From the NCBI GenBank assembly GCA_013001935.1, contig JABDKZ010000275.1:1-6102 (forward strand): a stretch of DNA of 6,102 bases, in the 5' to 3' direction. Source of the DNA: Maribacter sp. Its GTDB lineage: Bacteria; Bacteroidota; Bacteroidia; Flavobacteriales; Flavobacteriaceae. A program made the translations under genes and the position numbers. Under the pieces are notes generated by a model. It had not been told where the DNA came from, did no database searches, and saw nothing but the letters and a program-made list of their open reading frames with translations. Below are positions 1 through 6,102 of this stretch, one piece after another (within the stretch, counting starts at the first letter, position 1; every line of letters begins with the position of its first letter).

Positions 1-313
1 TAAAGCAGTGCGGACAAGCGGTAACTACCTTTTTAACCTCATAAGCATTCATTACCTCTATATTGGTTACTGCCTGCATTTGGAACAAAAACTCGTTACC
101 TGCCCGTTTTGCAGGATCGCCTGTACAACTTTCCTCAGTTCCCAACACAGCGAAGGTAACATTAGCCTTGTTCAGGATCTTGATAAAGGCTTTGGTAATT
201 TTCTTTGCCCTATCATCAAAACTGCCAGCGCATCCCACCCAGAATAAGACCTCTGGTTGTTGTCCTGCGGCAAAAAGTGCTGCCATTGTCGGTACTTTTA
301 GTTCACTTCCCAT
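1..313 (-). CDS. Cysteine-rich (CCG-domain) Fe-S oxidoreductase subunit, HdrB/LutA-like, partial (C-terminus beyond left edge)
   Basis: The reading frame opens at ATG 313 and stays open to the left edge, giving 104 complete codons. An in-frame TAA lies 12 nt upstream of this ATG, which limits the choice of start, and AAGGA sits 9 nt before it. The visible part holds one cysteine-rich domain: C28 in WVGCAGSFDD, C63 in EESCTGDPAKR, and C100/C103 in TACPHC. The spacings (34 residues from C28 to C63, 35 from residue 64 to C100) fit the CCG-domain pattern of heterodisulfide reductase subunit B and related lactate/glycolate oxidase Fe-S subunits, except that the second Cys of the usual CC pair is Thr64. 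Such domains bind an Fe-S cluster and act in electron transfer. Family members often carry a second CCG domain, which would lie off the window. It follows the dicluster Fe-S protein by 18 nt, so the two probably form one cytoplasm-facing complex. The electron donor is unknown; the exact substrate cannot be named. Confidence 0.88.
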   Translation of the reverse strand, partial: MGSELKVPTMAALFAAGQQPEVLFWVGCAGSFDDRAKKITKAFIKILNKANVTFAVLGTEESCTGDPAKRAGNEFLFQMQAVTNIEVMNAYEVKKVVTACPHCF

Positions 314-331
314 AATTAGGATTCCTTATTT

Positions 332-1657
332 TTAGGTTTCATCTTTCCAATTCAATCGATCCATTTGATTGAATGGCCAGGGCGCCCCATTATTTTCGAT
401 ATTACCCATCATATTGTTCAAATCAGTTGGTGCTGCAGATTGTTCCATAACCAAATATTGCCTCATATCCATAATTATTGACAATGGATCAATACTTACC
501 GGACAAGCTTCTGTACAAGCATTGCAAGAAGTACAGGCCCAAAGCTCTTCCCGGGTTATGTAATCATCTAATAATTGCTTACCATCATCAACAAAATTAC
601 CTTTATTGGCATCTAAATTCTTACCTACTTCCTCGAGTCTATCCCTTGTATCCATCATTATCTTGCGGGGAGAAAGTTTCTTACCTGTTAGATTAGCCGG
701 GCATTCACTGGTACACCGACCACATTCGGTACAGGTATAGGCATTCAGTAATTGAAGCCGGTCAAGGTCGGTAACATCCGATGCTCCAAATTTTTCGGGC
801 TCTGTCGCGTCTTCCGCAGGAGCGGCATAAGGATCTGCCTCCGGATCCATCATGAGCATAACTTCCTGGGTTACAGAATCTAGATTCTTAATTTTACCCA
901 CAGCATCCAGTTTTCCGAAATAGGTATTAGGGAAAGCCAATAGAATGTGTAAATGTTTGGAATAATAGAGGTAATTCAAAAAGAACAAAATACCAGCGAT
1001 ATGCAGCCACCATGCGGTTCTTTCAATCAAAATTAGTGATTGGGTTGCCATTCCATCGAATAAAGGAACCAAAAATTGACTGACCGGAAATGAACCTGCC
1101 TGTGTGTAATGTGGTGCATTGAGCTGTTGTAACTGAAAATCAGCAGCATTCATGGTCAAAAACAAGAACATCAAGACCAATTCTATGTATAGTATTAAAT
1201 CTGCATCGTTCTTTGGCCAACCCTTCATTTCGGGTTTAATAAATCTATGCAATTTTATTACGTTCCTACGAATCCAAAAGATGATCACTGACACAATGAC
1301 TAAAAAAGCCAATACCTCAAAGGAACCAATTAACACATCATAAATACTCCCAAGCGGTGCAAAAATACGATGCGTTCCCAAGAGACCGTCTATGATAATC
1401 TCAAGAACCTCTATGTTGATAATTATAAAACCAACATAAACCAAAATATGGAGAATTCCCGCGATTGGTCTTACAACCATTTTACTCTGACCCAACGCAA
1501 TTTTGGCCATATTCTTCCATCGCTGGGGTTTGTTATGGGTAAGATCCAACGCCTTACCTAATTTAATGTTCCGGGCAAGTTTCTTTACATTAGTAGCAAA
1601 AAACCCAACACCAATAAGTAATACTAACGCGAATAAAATATTAGGAAGGTATTCCAT
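332..1657 (-). CDS. Membrane-bound [4Fe-4S] dicluster oxidoreductase subunit (NarI-like N-terminus + HdrC-like C-terminus)
   Basis: This 441-residue protein has two parts. Residues 1-240 contain about five hydrophobic segments (near 4-22, 67-90, 108-128, 153-170 and 215-232), resembling the NarI/HdrE cytochrome b fold. H70, H219, H235 and H237 lie in or beside these segments and could ligate heme, which is inference. Residues 300-405 form a soluble ferredoxin-like domain with two CxxCxxCxxxCP motifs: C309/C312/C315/C319 and C375/C378/C381/C385. This is the classic ligand set for two [4Fe-4S] clusters in HdrC-type proteins. The likely role is electron transfer between a soluble partner and the quinone pool at the inner membrane. 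The next gene encodes a CCG-domain subunit, the usual partner. Fused versions of this architecture are described as ETF:menaquinone oxidoreductases, so a split form of that enzyme is one possibility. The ATG directly abuts the TAA of the upstream MCE gene, suggesting translational coupling. Confidence 0.93.
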   Translation of the reverse strand: MEYLPNILFALVLLIGVGFFATNVKKLARNIKLGKALDLTHNKPQRWKNMAKIALGQSKMVVRPIAGILHILVYVGFIIINIEVLEIIIDGLLGTHRIFAPLGSIYDVLIGSFEVLAFLVIVSVIIFWIRRNVIKLHRFIKPEMKGWPKNDADLILYIELVLMFLFLTMNAADFQLQQLNAPHYTQAGSFPVSQFLVPLFDGMATQSLILIERTAWWLHIAGILFFLNYLYYSKHLHILLAFPNTYFGKLDAVGKIKNLDSVTQEVMLMMDPEADPYAAPAEDATEPEKFGASDVTDLDRLQLLNAYTCTECGRCTSECPANLTGKKLSPRKIMMDTRDRLEEVGKNLDANKGNFVDDGKQLLDDYITREELWACTSCNACTEACPVSIDPLSIIMDMRQYLVMEQSAAPTDLNNMMGNIENNGAPWPFNQMDRLNWKDET

Positions 1658-2626
1658 TTATGGTTCATCTATTTTTTCAGCAGGGTCATTTTCGGGAAGG
1701 GTATATTCCTTTTGTTTTTTACCAAATACCGAAACATTCACATATCTTTTAGGATTCAAACGAAAATCTCTAAGTAACAAGTCTAATTCCCGGGTAGCAC
1801 TGTTTAAATTATCATACAATTCCTCATCGTTCGTCAATTTACCCAAAGAGCCCTCACCATTCTCGATCTGACTTAATATTTTATCCAAATTTGAGACTGT
1901 TGATTCCAAACTTGTCAAGGTACGACCCAATCCCGCATTATTCAATGAATCTGAAAGTTTCGCAAAATTGGAAGAAAGTTCATTAAAATTTGTCAATGAA
2001 CTGTCTAATTTACCTTGGTTATTTTTTAGTAGCCTATTAAGTACCTCTGCGCTACTTTCAAGGCTTTTCATTAATTTATTGAGTCCTGCAATAGATTCTC
2101 GCAAGTCGTTCTTGGTCTTGGCGTCCAAGACCTCATTCACATTCATCAATAAGGTATCTGCATTCGTGAAGGCCCCTTCAATCTTTTGTTGTAAGGGCGT
2201 AAGTTTTTGTTGAACCAAATCAGTCAATCCTGGCCGAGTCGAGGTCGTAAGGGTATCCCCTGATTGTGCAGTAGGTGACCCATCAAAAACTGGTTTGATC
2301 TGAATCCCTTTTCCACCGATAATTCCTGTATCGTACAACTCTGCTGTACTATTTTTTGAAAATGTAAAACTATTATTAACTGAAAATGTCACCAACAGAT
2401 TACCATAGTTATCTTTAAATCTAATATCGTTTACTTTACCTACATTAAAACCATTTATTGTTACTTGAGTTCCCGTTTGTAATCCACCAACATGCTTATA
2501 AACGGCATAAAATGTTTTACTGTTATCAAATAAAGGTGTTGATTTTAAATAACTAAATCCCAAAATGAAAAGTAGTATCCCACCTACTACGATTATTCCT
2601 GTTTTAATTTCCCTGGATAGTTTCAA
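1658..2626 (-). CDS. MlaD/MCE-family lipid-transport protein, TTG start
   Basis: The protein has 322 residues. Residues 9-27 form one N-terminal membrane anchor (GIIVVGGILLFILGF). An MCE domain follows at about 36-112, with the signature GLQTGTQVTINGFNVGKV at 48-65 and a GIIGGKGIQI strand at 101-110. Residues 130-285 are predominantly helical and rich in Leu, Asn, Ser and Lys, ending in a conserved-looking segment around NGEGSLGKLTND (256-267). MCE proteins are periplasmic parts of ABC-type systems that shuttle phospholipids or other lipids across the envelope; the anchor sits in the inner membrane. The long helical tail suggests a tube-like extension as in other MCE proteins, by inference. 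No permease or ATPase gene is visible in the window. The start is TTG at 2626: the in-frame codons just upstream are CAT and ATC and then a TAA, so no ATG or GTG is available. It lies 55 nt downstream of the amidase and abuts the Fe-S gene. The lipid carried is unknown. Confidence 0.93.
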   Translation of the reverse strand: MKLSREIKTGIIVVGGILLFILGFSYLKSTPLFDNSKTFYAVYKHVGGLQTGTQVTINGFNVGKVNDIRFKDNYGNLLVTFSVNNSFTFSKNSTAELYDTGIIGGKGIQIKPVFDGSPTAQSGDTLTTSTRPGLTDLVQQKLTPLQQKIEGAFTNADTLLMNVNEVLDAKTKNDLRESIAGLNKLMKSLESSAEVLNRLLKNNQGKLDSSLTNFNELSSNFAKLSDSLNNAGLGRTLTSLESTVSNLDKILSQIENGEGSLGKLTNDEELYDNLNSATRELDLLLRDFRLNPKRYVNVSVFGKKQKEYTLPENDPAEKIDEP

Positions 2627-2649
2627 ATGGATTTATTTATCGTGAGTAA

Positions 2650-2657
2650 CAAAATTA
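2650..2657 (-). promoter_or_regulatory. Candidate internal -7 box (TAATTTTG) before the MCE gene
   Basis: The complement of 2650-2657 reads TAATTTTG, an exact TAnnTTTG match, in the 55-nt gap between the amidase stop and the TTG start of the MCE gene. No TTTG is present at the -33 position. If real, it would let the MCE and Fe-S genes be transcribed separately from the amidase. The leader would be only about 17 nt, and the box is low complexity, so it may be chance. Confidence 0.2.
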
Positions 2658-2681
2658 GAAATAAAAATGAGACTGCTGGTA

Positions 2682-3974
2682 TTATTGAGAATCGGATTTA
2701 TGCGCATCGGTCAATGGGATTCTAACCCCATCCTTGTACACAACGATATAAGAGCTAGTATACCCCTTTCTATCAGCTTCCGATTTTAACATTTTAGCCT
2801 CTTGATATGAATTTGCAGTACCATACATATAACGATAGAGGTTTTTATAGGGTTCTTTGGAAATGTTTCCCAAACCGTTGAAATTTTGTGGTTTAAGCTC
2901 CAAATTCTTAGCACTAGCCATAATCTGCAGTTTAAAAAGTAGCTCTGGTTTACTGACCGTCTTAACCGTTTTTTCAACGGGAGCAACAACCTCAATTTTT
3001 TCTTTAGTATCCTCTGTCGCCTTCTCCTCAATCTTGGTGTTGTCGCTCTCTTTCCCATCAGGCTCCTTTTTCGTGAGGAGTATTGTTTCCTTTACTTTTT
3101 CTTGCACCGGAGGGGGTGCGCTTTCAACAGGCACCTCAGCTTTTTTCTCAACCACTTCTTCTTCAACTAAAAGTTCGGGCTGTTGGACACCATTTGACTG
3201 AACTGAATTTTTATAATTTAAAATTGCTTCCGCAATGGCCGTCCCCATTTTTGATTGTCCGGCTTTTGAATTTAAAAAAGCCCCTTCAGATTTGTTCGTA
3301 AGAAAACCTGTTTCAATGAGGACACTCGGCATGAAAGTCTGATGCAACACAATAAAACCGGCTTGTTTTACTTTGCGATTATTCCGCTTTAAATCACCGG
3401 AAAAATTATCTTGAATTAATTTGGCCAATGCTATACTCTGGTCTAAAAATTCTTCCTGCATTATCGTTAGACCTATAATTGATTCAGGCGAATTAATATC
3501 ATAATCGGCATATCTATCCTCATAATTATCCTCAAGATAAATTACCGAGTTCTCTTTCTTTGCTATTTCAAAATTTTGTTTATTGGCATGTAATCCGAGC
3601 ACAAAAGTCCCTGCGCCATGCGCATCAGAAGAATGCGAATCGCAGTGTACCGAAACAAACAAGTCGGCATTGGCCTTGTTGGCAATTTCCCCTCTTACGA
3701 ACAAATCAACGAACGAATCGTCCTTTCTTGTATAAATAACCTTAATGTCGGGATTGTTTTCCAATATTTTTCCAACGGTAAGAACGATATTCAAGGCAAT
3801 ATTTTTTTCAAGATAACCGTTCCCCAAGTTGCCTGGATCATGACCACCATGACCTGCATCAAGTACTACTACAAATTTACCATCGTTCCTCTGGGAGATG
3901 TTATCATCGCTAAATGATGAAAAAAGCAGAGCCAGGACTAAGATGGAGGTTAGAAAAATTCGATTCATATTCAT
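2682..3974 (-). CDS. Periplasmic N-acetylmuramoyl-L-alanine amidase (Amidase_3, AmiC-type) with C-terminal SPOR-like domain
   Basis: This 430-residue protein begins with a signal peptide (about residues 1-22, hydrophobic core IFLTSILVLALLFSS). The Amidase_3 catalytic domain spans about 34-255. Expected zinc ligands are H42 in DAGHGGHDPG, E56 in YLEKNIALN and H110 in SVHCDS; E221 in VLIETGFLTN is the expected catalytic Glu. The enzyme cleaves the amide bond between N-acetylmuramic acid and the stem peptide of peptidoglycan. Residues of about 135-185 (including ENSVIYLEDNYEDRY) form an insertion between H110 and E221, at the place where E. coli AmiA/B/C carry their autoinhibitory helix. Control by a LytM-type activator is therefore plausible but inferred. 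A Glu/Lys/Val/Pro-rich linker (about 258-343) leads to a SPOR-like domain (about 345-420); such domains bind denuded glycan at division septa. A second in-frame ATG at codon 3 (3968) could also be the start. It is the first gene of the minus-strand unit and is divergent from lptD. Confidence 0.95.
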   Translation of the reverse strand: MNMNRIFLTSILVLALLFSSFSDDNISQRNDGKFVVVLDAGHGGHDPGNLGNGYLEKNIALNIVLTVGKILENNPDIKVIYTRKDDSFVDLFVRGEIANKANADLFVSVHCDSHSSDAHGAGTFVLGLHANKQNFEIAKKENSVIYLEDNYEDRYADYDINSPESIIGLTIMQEEFLDQSIALAKLIQDNFSGDLKRNNRKVKQAGFIVLHQTFMPSVLIETGFLTNKSEGAFLNSKAGQSKMGTAIAEAILNYKNSVQSNGVQQPELLVEEEVVEKKAEVPVESAPPPVQEKVKETILLTKKEPDGKESDNTKIEEKATEDTKEKIEVVAPVEKTVKTVSKPELLFKLQIMASAKNLELKPQNFNGLGNISKEPYKNLYRYMYGTANSYQEAKMLKSEADRKGYTSSYIVVYKDGVRIPLTDAHKSDSQ

Positions 3975-4007
3975 ATAAACAAGGTAATTTGAGGTCCCTT
4001 ACAAGGT

Positions 4008-4041
4008 TAAAATTATTGTAATACCCTATTAAGGGAACAAA
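4008..4041 (-). promoter_or_regulatory. Candidate promoter for the amidase-led operon
   Basis: On the minus strand a TTTG (complement of 4038-4041) is followed after 22 nt by TAATTTTA (complement of 4008-4015), a seven-of-eight match to the Bacteroidota -7 box TAnnTTTG. Spacing is within the usual 17-23 nt range. Transcription would start near 4000, giving a leader of about 25 nt before ATG 3974. The last base of the -7 box is off consensus, so this is tentative. Confidence 0.3.
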
Positions 4042-4050
4042 AAATATATG

Positions 4051-4058
4051 TAAGTTTG
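4051..4058 (+). promoter_or_regulatory. Candidate -7 box for lptD (TAAGTTTG)
   Basis: TAAGTTTG matches the Bacteroidota -7 consensus TAnnTTTG exactly and lies 47 nt before the TTG start of lptD, implying a leader of about 40 nt. No good TTTG -33 element is seen 17-23 nt upstream; the nearest TTG (4016-4018) is 32 nt away. The call therefore rests on the -7 box and on its position only. Confidence 0.4.
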
Positions 4059-4105
4059 AGCTCCAAAAGTCAAGCCAAACCTTTACAAAAATAGGATATA
4101 TAGCC

Positions 4106-6102
4106 TTGCAATCAAATAAACACTATTTACTTTTCCTATTACTACTTATAATTGGTGGCATTTCCGGACACGCACAAGAAGACCGTATTGTTGCATTACC
4201 CATTAAAGCAGTTGAAGACACTATAGTAGCTCCCATATTAATTGAAAGTGATTTAAAATCCGAGCTGGTAAACGATTCAACTCAGGTTGATACCGTAAAA
4301 ACCAAGCCACCATTATTACTTGACATTATAAAATATAAGGCTAAGGACTATGTTAAATTAAGCCAAAAGGATCAAAAGATCTACCTCTATAACGAGGCTG
4401 AAATTCAATATCAAGATACTGAGCTCAAGGCGGGTATCATCGTAATGGATTATATTAAAAATGAAGTATATGCTGGGCGAATCAAAGATTCTCTTGGAAA
4501 TTACTCACAACTCCCATTCTTTAAACAAGGGAATAATGAAGTTATTCCAGATTCAATTCGGTTCAATTTTGATACCCAAAAAGCCATCATCTGGAATTCA
4601 AGAACTGAACAACAGGCTTCCCTTGGACAATTGGGCAACGATGCCATGAAGGTCTACGCTGATGTCACCAAAAAGGAGAACGATTCCGTATATTTTTTAA
4701 GTGAAGGAAAACTTACCACAGCAACTGATACTATAAATCCCGATTATTACATTCGAGTTAGAAAGGCCAAATTTGTACCACAAAAGAAAGTGATTGCGGG
4801 TTTCAGTAATTTATATATTGCTGATGTACCTACACCTATTGCCCTTCCCTTTGCTTACTTTCCGCTAAGCGTAGGAAGATCTGCAGGAGTTATGATGCCC
4901 TTTATCGGCAATGATCCAAATAGAGGTTATTTTCTTCAAGATTTGGGTTATTATGTACCCATCGGCGAATATGCCGATATTCTGGTCACAGGTGATTTTT
5001 ATACCAATGGTAGTTGGGGTTTTAGAACGCAATCAATTTATTCAAAGCGCTATAAATACAGTGGAAACATAAACTTCAGATATGAAAATTTGGTCACCAG
5101 CCAAAAAGGCTTTAGCGATTATAGTCTTAGTAAAAACTGGAATATACAAATATCACATTCACAAGATACTAAGGCAAGTCCCAACTCCCGATTTTCAGCA
5201 TCTGTGAATATGGGAAGTAGCGAATATTTTCGGAATTCGTTACAGCAACGAAATTTACCCAATACCCAAAATAATACGCTTTCATCCTCAGTTTCATATT
5301 CCAAAACTTTCCCGGCCTACCCTTCTGTGAACATGAGTATGACGGCTACCCATAGTCAAAATACCAATACGAAGAAAATTGAAATGAGTCTCCCAACCTT
5401 ACAAGCAAGTATGGAACGTATTTTTCCTTTTGTAAAACGGGATGGTATAAAAAAAGGCATTATTCAGAACGTGAATTTTCAATATGATTTGAATGCCCAA
5501 AATAGAATTTCTACTACTGATGAAGATTTCTTTACGCCACGAATGTTCGAAGATGCCAAAATCGGGGCAAAACACCGAATACCTATCAGCACAAACTTTA
5601 AAGTAGCGAAGTTTTTCAGCGTGAGTTTAGGGGGCAATTATGAGGATGTTTGGGCCTTGGAAACCTATAATAAAAGATATGACGCCGATCAAGAGGCCGT
5701 TGTCACCGATACCATTAGTGGATTTGATCGGTTCAACAAATACAGTTTAAATGCCAGTATTGGGACCACAGTCTATGGTACCTTCGACTTTGGGGAGGAC
5801 AAAAAAATACAGGCCATAAGACACGTTATGCGACCTTCCATTAGCTATGGCTATGCACCATCATTTGAACAATTTTATGACGAATATATCGATGGCGACG
5901 GAAATGTAGTTCAATTTACGCGCTTCCAAGGTACCTTATACGGTACTCCTAGTTTAGGGAGATCAAATAGTCTTGGTTTTTCCCTGGCCAATACATTGGA
6001 GGCCAAGGTAAGAGACAGGGATTCCACAGCCACAGAACCCAAGAAAATACCTATTTTAAGTAATTTCAACATTTCAACCGGTTACAATTTTGAATCTGAC
6101 TC
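4106..6102 (+). CDS. lptD: LPS-assembly outer-membrane protein LptD (Bacteroidota type), TTG start, partial (C-terminus beyond right edge)
   Basis: An uninterrupted frame of 665 complete codons begins at TTG 4106 and runs off the window. The start was chosen because it is directly followed by a signal peptide (MQSNKHYLLFLLLLIIGG, cleavage near HAQ-ED at about residue 24) and the frame has no ATG or GTG back to the TAA at 4019-4021. Residues of about 70-245 form the OstA/LptA-like periplasmic domain, including ELKAGIIVMDYIKNEVYAG near 106. Next comes the LptD junction motif LPFAYFPLSVGRSAGVMMPF (about 246-265), then a GYFLQDLGYYVP strand near 274. The rest alternates Tyr/Phe/Asn-rich strands and loops typical of an outer-membrane beta-barrel. 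LptD with lipoprotein LptE inserts LPS into the outer leaflet. Bacteroidota members are commonly about 850-900 residues, so roughly a quarter is missing. The visible part has no cysteine, unlike E. coli LptD. Other barrel proteins with an OstA domain are the only real alternative. Confidence 0.93.
   Translation, partial: MQSNKHYLLFLLLLIIGGISGHAQEDRIVALPIKAVEDTIVAPILIESDLKSELVNDSTQVDTVKTKPPLLLDIIKYKAKDYVKLSQKDQKIYLYNEAEIQYQDTELKAGIIVMDYIKNEVYAGRIKDSLGNYSQLPFFKQGNNEVIPDSIRFNFDTQKAIIWNSRTEQQASLGQLGNDAMKVYADVTKKENDSVYFLSEGKLTTATDTINPDYYIRVRKAKFVPQKKVIAGFSNLYIADVPTPIALPFAYFPLSVGRSAGVMMPFIGNDPNRGYFLQDLGYYVPIGEYADILVTGDFYTNGSWGFRTQSIYSKRYKYSGNINFRYENLVTSQKGFSDYSLSKNWNIQISHSQDTKASPNSRFSASVNMGSSEYFRNSLQQRNLPNTQNNTLSSSVSYSKTFPAYPSVNMSMTATHSQNTNTKKIEMSLPTLQASMERIFPFVKRDGIKKGIIQNVNFQYDLNAQNRISTTDEDFFTPRMFEDAKIGAKHRIPISTNFKVAKFFSVSLGGNYEDVWALETYNKRYDADQEAVVTDTISGFDRFNKYSLNASIGTTVYGTFDFGEDKKIQAIRHVMRPSISYGYAPSFEQFYDEYIDGDGNVVQFTRFQGTLYGTPSLGRSNSLGFSLANTLEAKVRDRDSTATEPKKIPILSNFNISTGYNFESD

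Larger units (their letters stand above)
3975..4105. promoter_or_regulatory. Divergent intergenic region between amidase and lptD genes
   Basis: These 131 bp hold no gene and must carry the promoters for both transcription units. The stretch is AT-rich. It contains ACAAGGT twice in the same orientation (3979-3985 and 4001-4007), starts 22 bp apart. It also contains a short inverted repeat CCCT-ATTA-AGGG (4024-4035), whose right arm AAGGG (4031-4035) also pairs with CCCTT at 3996-4000. These could be operator elements, but repeats this short can arise by chance in a region of this size. The lptD frame is open on the plus strand from 4022 onward without an ATG. Confidence 0.7.

Noticed and set aside
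8..335. Two overlapping plus-strand ORFs of 79 and 90 codons
   Set aside because: They lie antisense to the CCG-domain gene, whose minus-strand translation has clear family motifs; the plus-strand products show no recognisable domain.
2857..3301. Plus-strand ORFs rich in Ser, Phe and Thr, and a minus-strand Arg/Lys-rich ORF at 2786-3058
   Set aside because: All are alternate-frame readings of the repetitive Glu/Lys linker and SPOR region of the amidase; the composition bias comes from the codons of that linker.
4024..4035. CCCT-ATTA-AGGG hairpin as a terminator
   Set aside because: The stem is only 4 bp, it is followed by A-rich rather than T-rich sequence on the plus strand, and it lies between divergent genes where no transcript needs to end.
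4048..4053. ATG at 4048 as a start for a leader peptide or for lptD
   Set aside because: It is followed immediately by TAA and is not in the lptD frame.
4461..4649. Plus-strand ORF of 62 codons beginning with ATG
   Set aside because: It is a shifted frame inside the OstA domain of lptD, whose own frame is continuous from 4106 to the window end.
5119..5304. Minus-strand ORF of 61 codons with several cysteines
   Set aside because: It is antisense to the lptD barrel region and has no recognisable motif or upstream signals.
1..6102. A novel defence, mobile or CRISPR-type system
   Set aside because: No repeat array, transposase, integrase, tRNA or toxin-like gene is present; all five genes belong to recognisable families and are tightly arranged as ordinary core genes.

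Overview
The window looks like chromosomal DNA of a Bacteroidota bacterium, most likely Flavobacteriaceae. The base composition is AT-rich and there are no obvious Shine-Dalgarno sites before most genes. Promoter-like boxes follow the Bacteroidota TAnnTTTG pattern. The protein set (Bacteroidota-type LptD, SPOR-tailed amidase, single MCE protein, split HdrC/HdrB-like Fe-S pair) also fits that group. The genus cannot be fixed from the sequence alone.

Layout: a divergent intergenic region at about 3975-4105 separates two transcription units. To the left, on the minus strand and in order of transcription, lie four genes. They are a periplasmic N-acetylmuramoyl-L-alanine amidase with a C-terminal SPOR-like domain (3974-2682), an MlaD/MCE-family lipid-transport protein that starts at TTG (2626-1658), a membrane-anchored dicluster [4Fe-4S] protein (1657-332), and the 5' part of a cysteine-rich (CCG-domain) Fe-S oxidoreductase subunit that runs off the left edge (313-1). 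Gaps are 55, 0 and 18 nt, so this looks like one operon. To the right, on the plus strand, is the 5' two thirds or so of an LptD-type outer-membrane LPS-assembly protein. It also starts at TTG (4106) and runs off the right edge.

The genes fall into two functional themes. Three concern the envelope: LptD inserts LPS into the outer membrane, the MCE protein is expected to move lipids between inner and outer membrane, and the amidase trims peptidoglycan, probably at the division site through its SPOR domain. The last two minus-strand genes form a redox pair: a cytochrome-like membrane subunit with two [4Fe-4S] clusters and its CCG-domain partner. This resembles a split form of the membrane Fe-S oxidoreductases proposed to pass electrons from ETF or other donors to menaquinone; the donor is not visible here.

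No RNA genes, mobile elements, CRISPR arrays, convincing terminators or pseudogenes were found. The region reads as ordinary conserved core genome. The points worth a second look are the two TTG starts, the TAA/ATG junction joining a lipid-transport gene to a redox gene, the Cys-to-Thr change in the CCG motif, and the complete absence of cysteine in the visible LptD.
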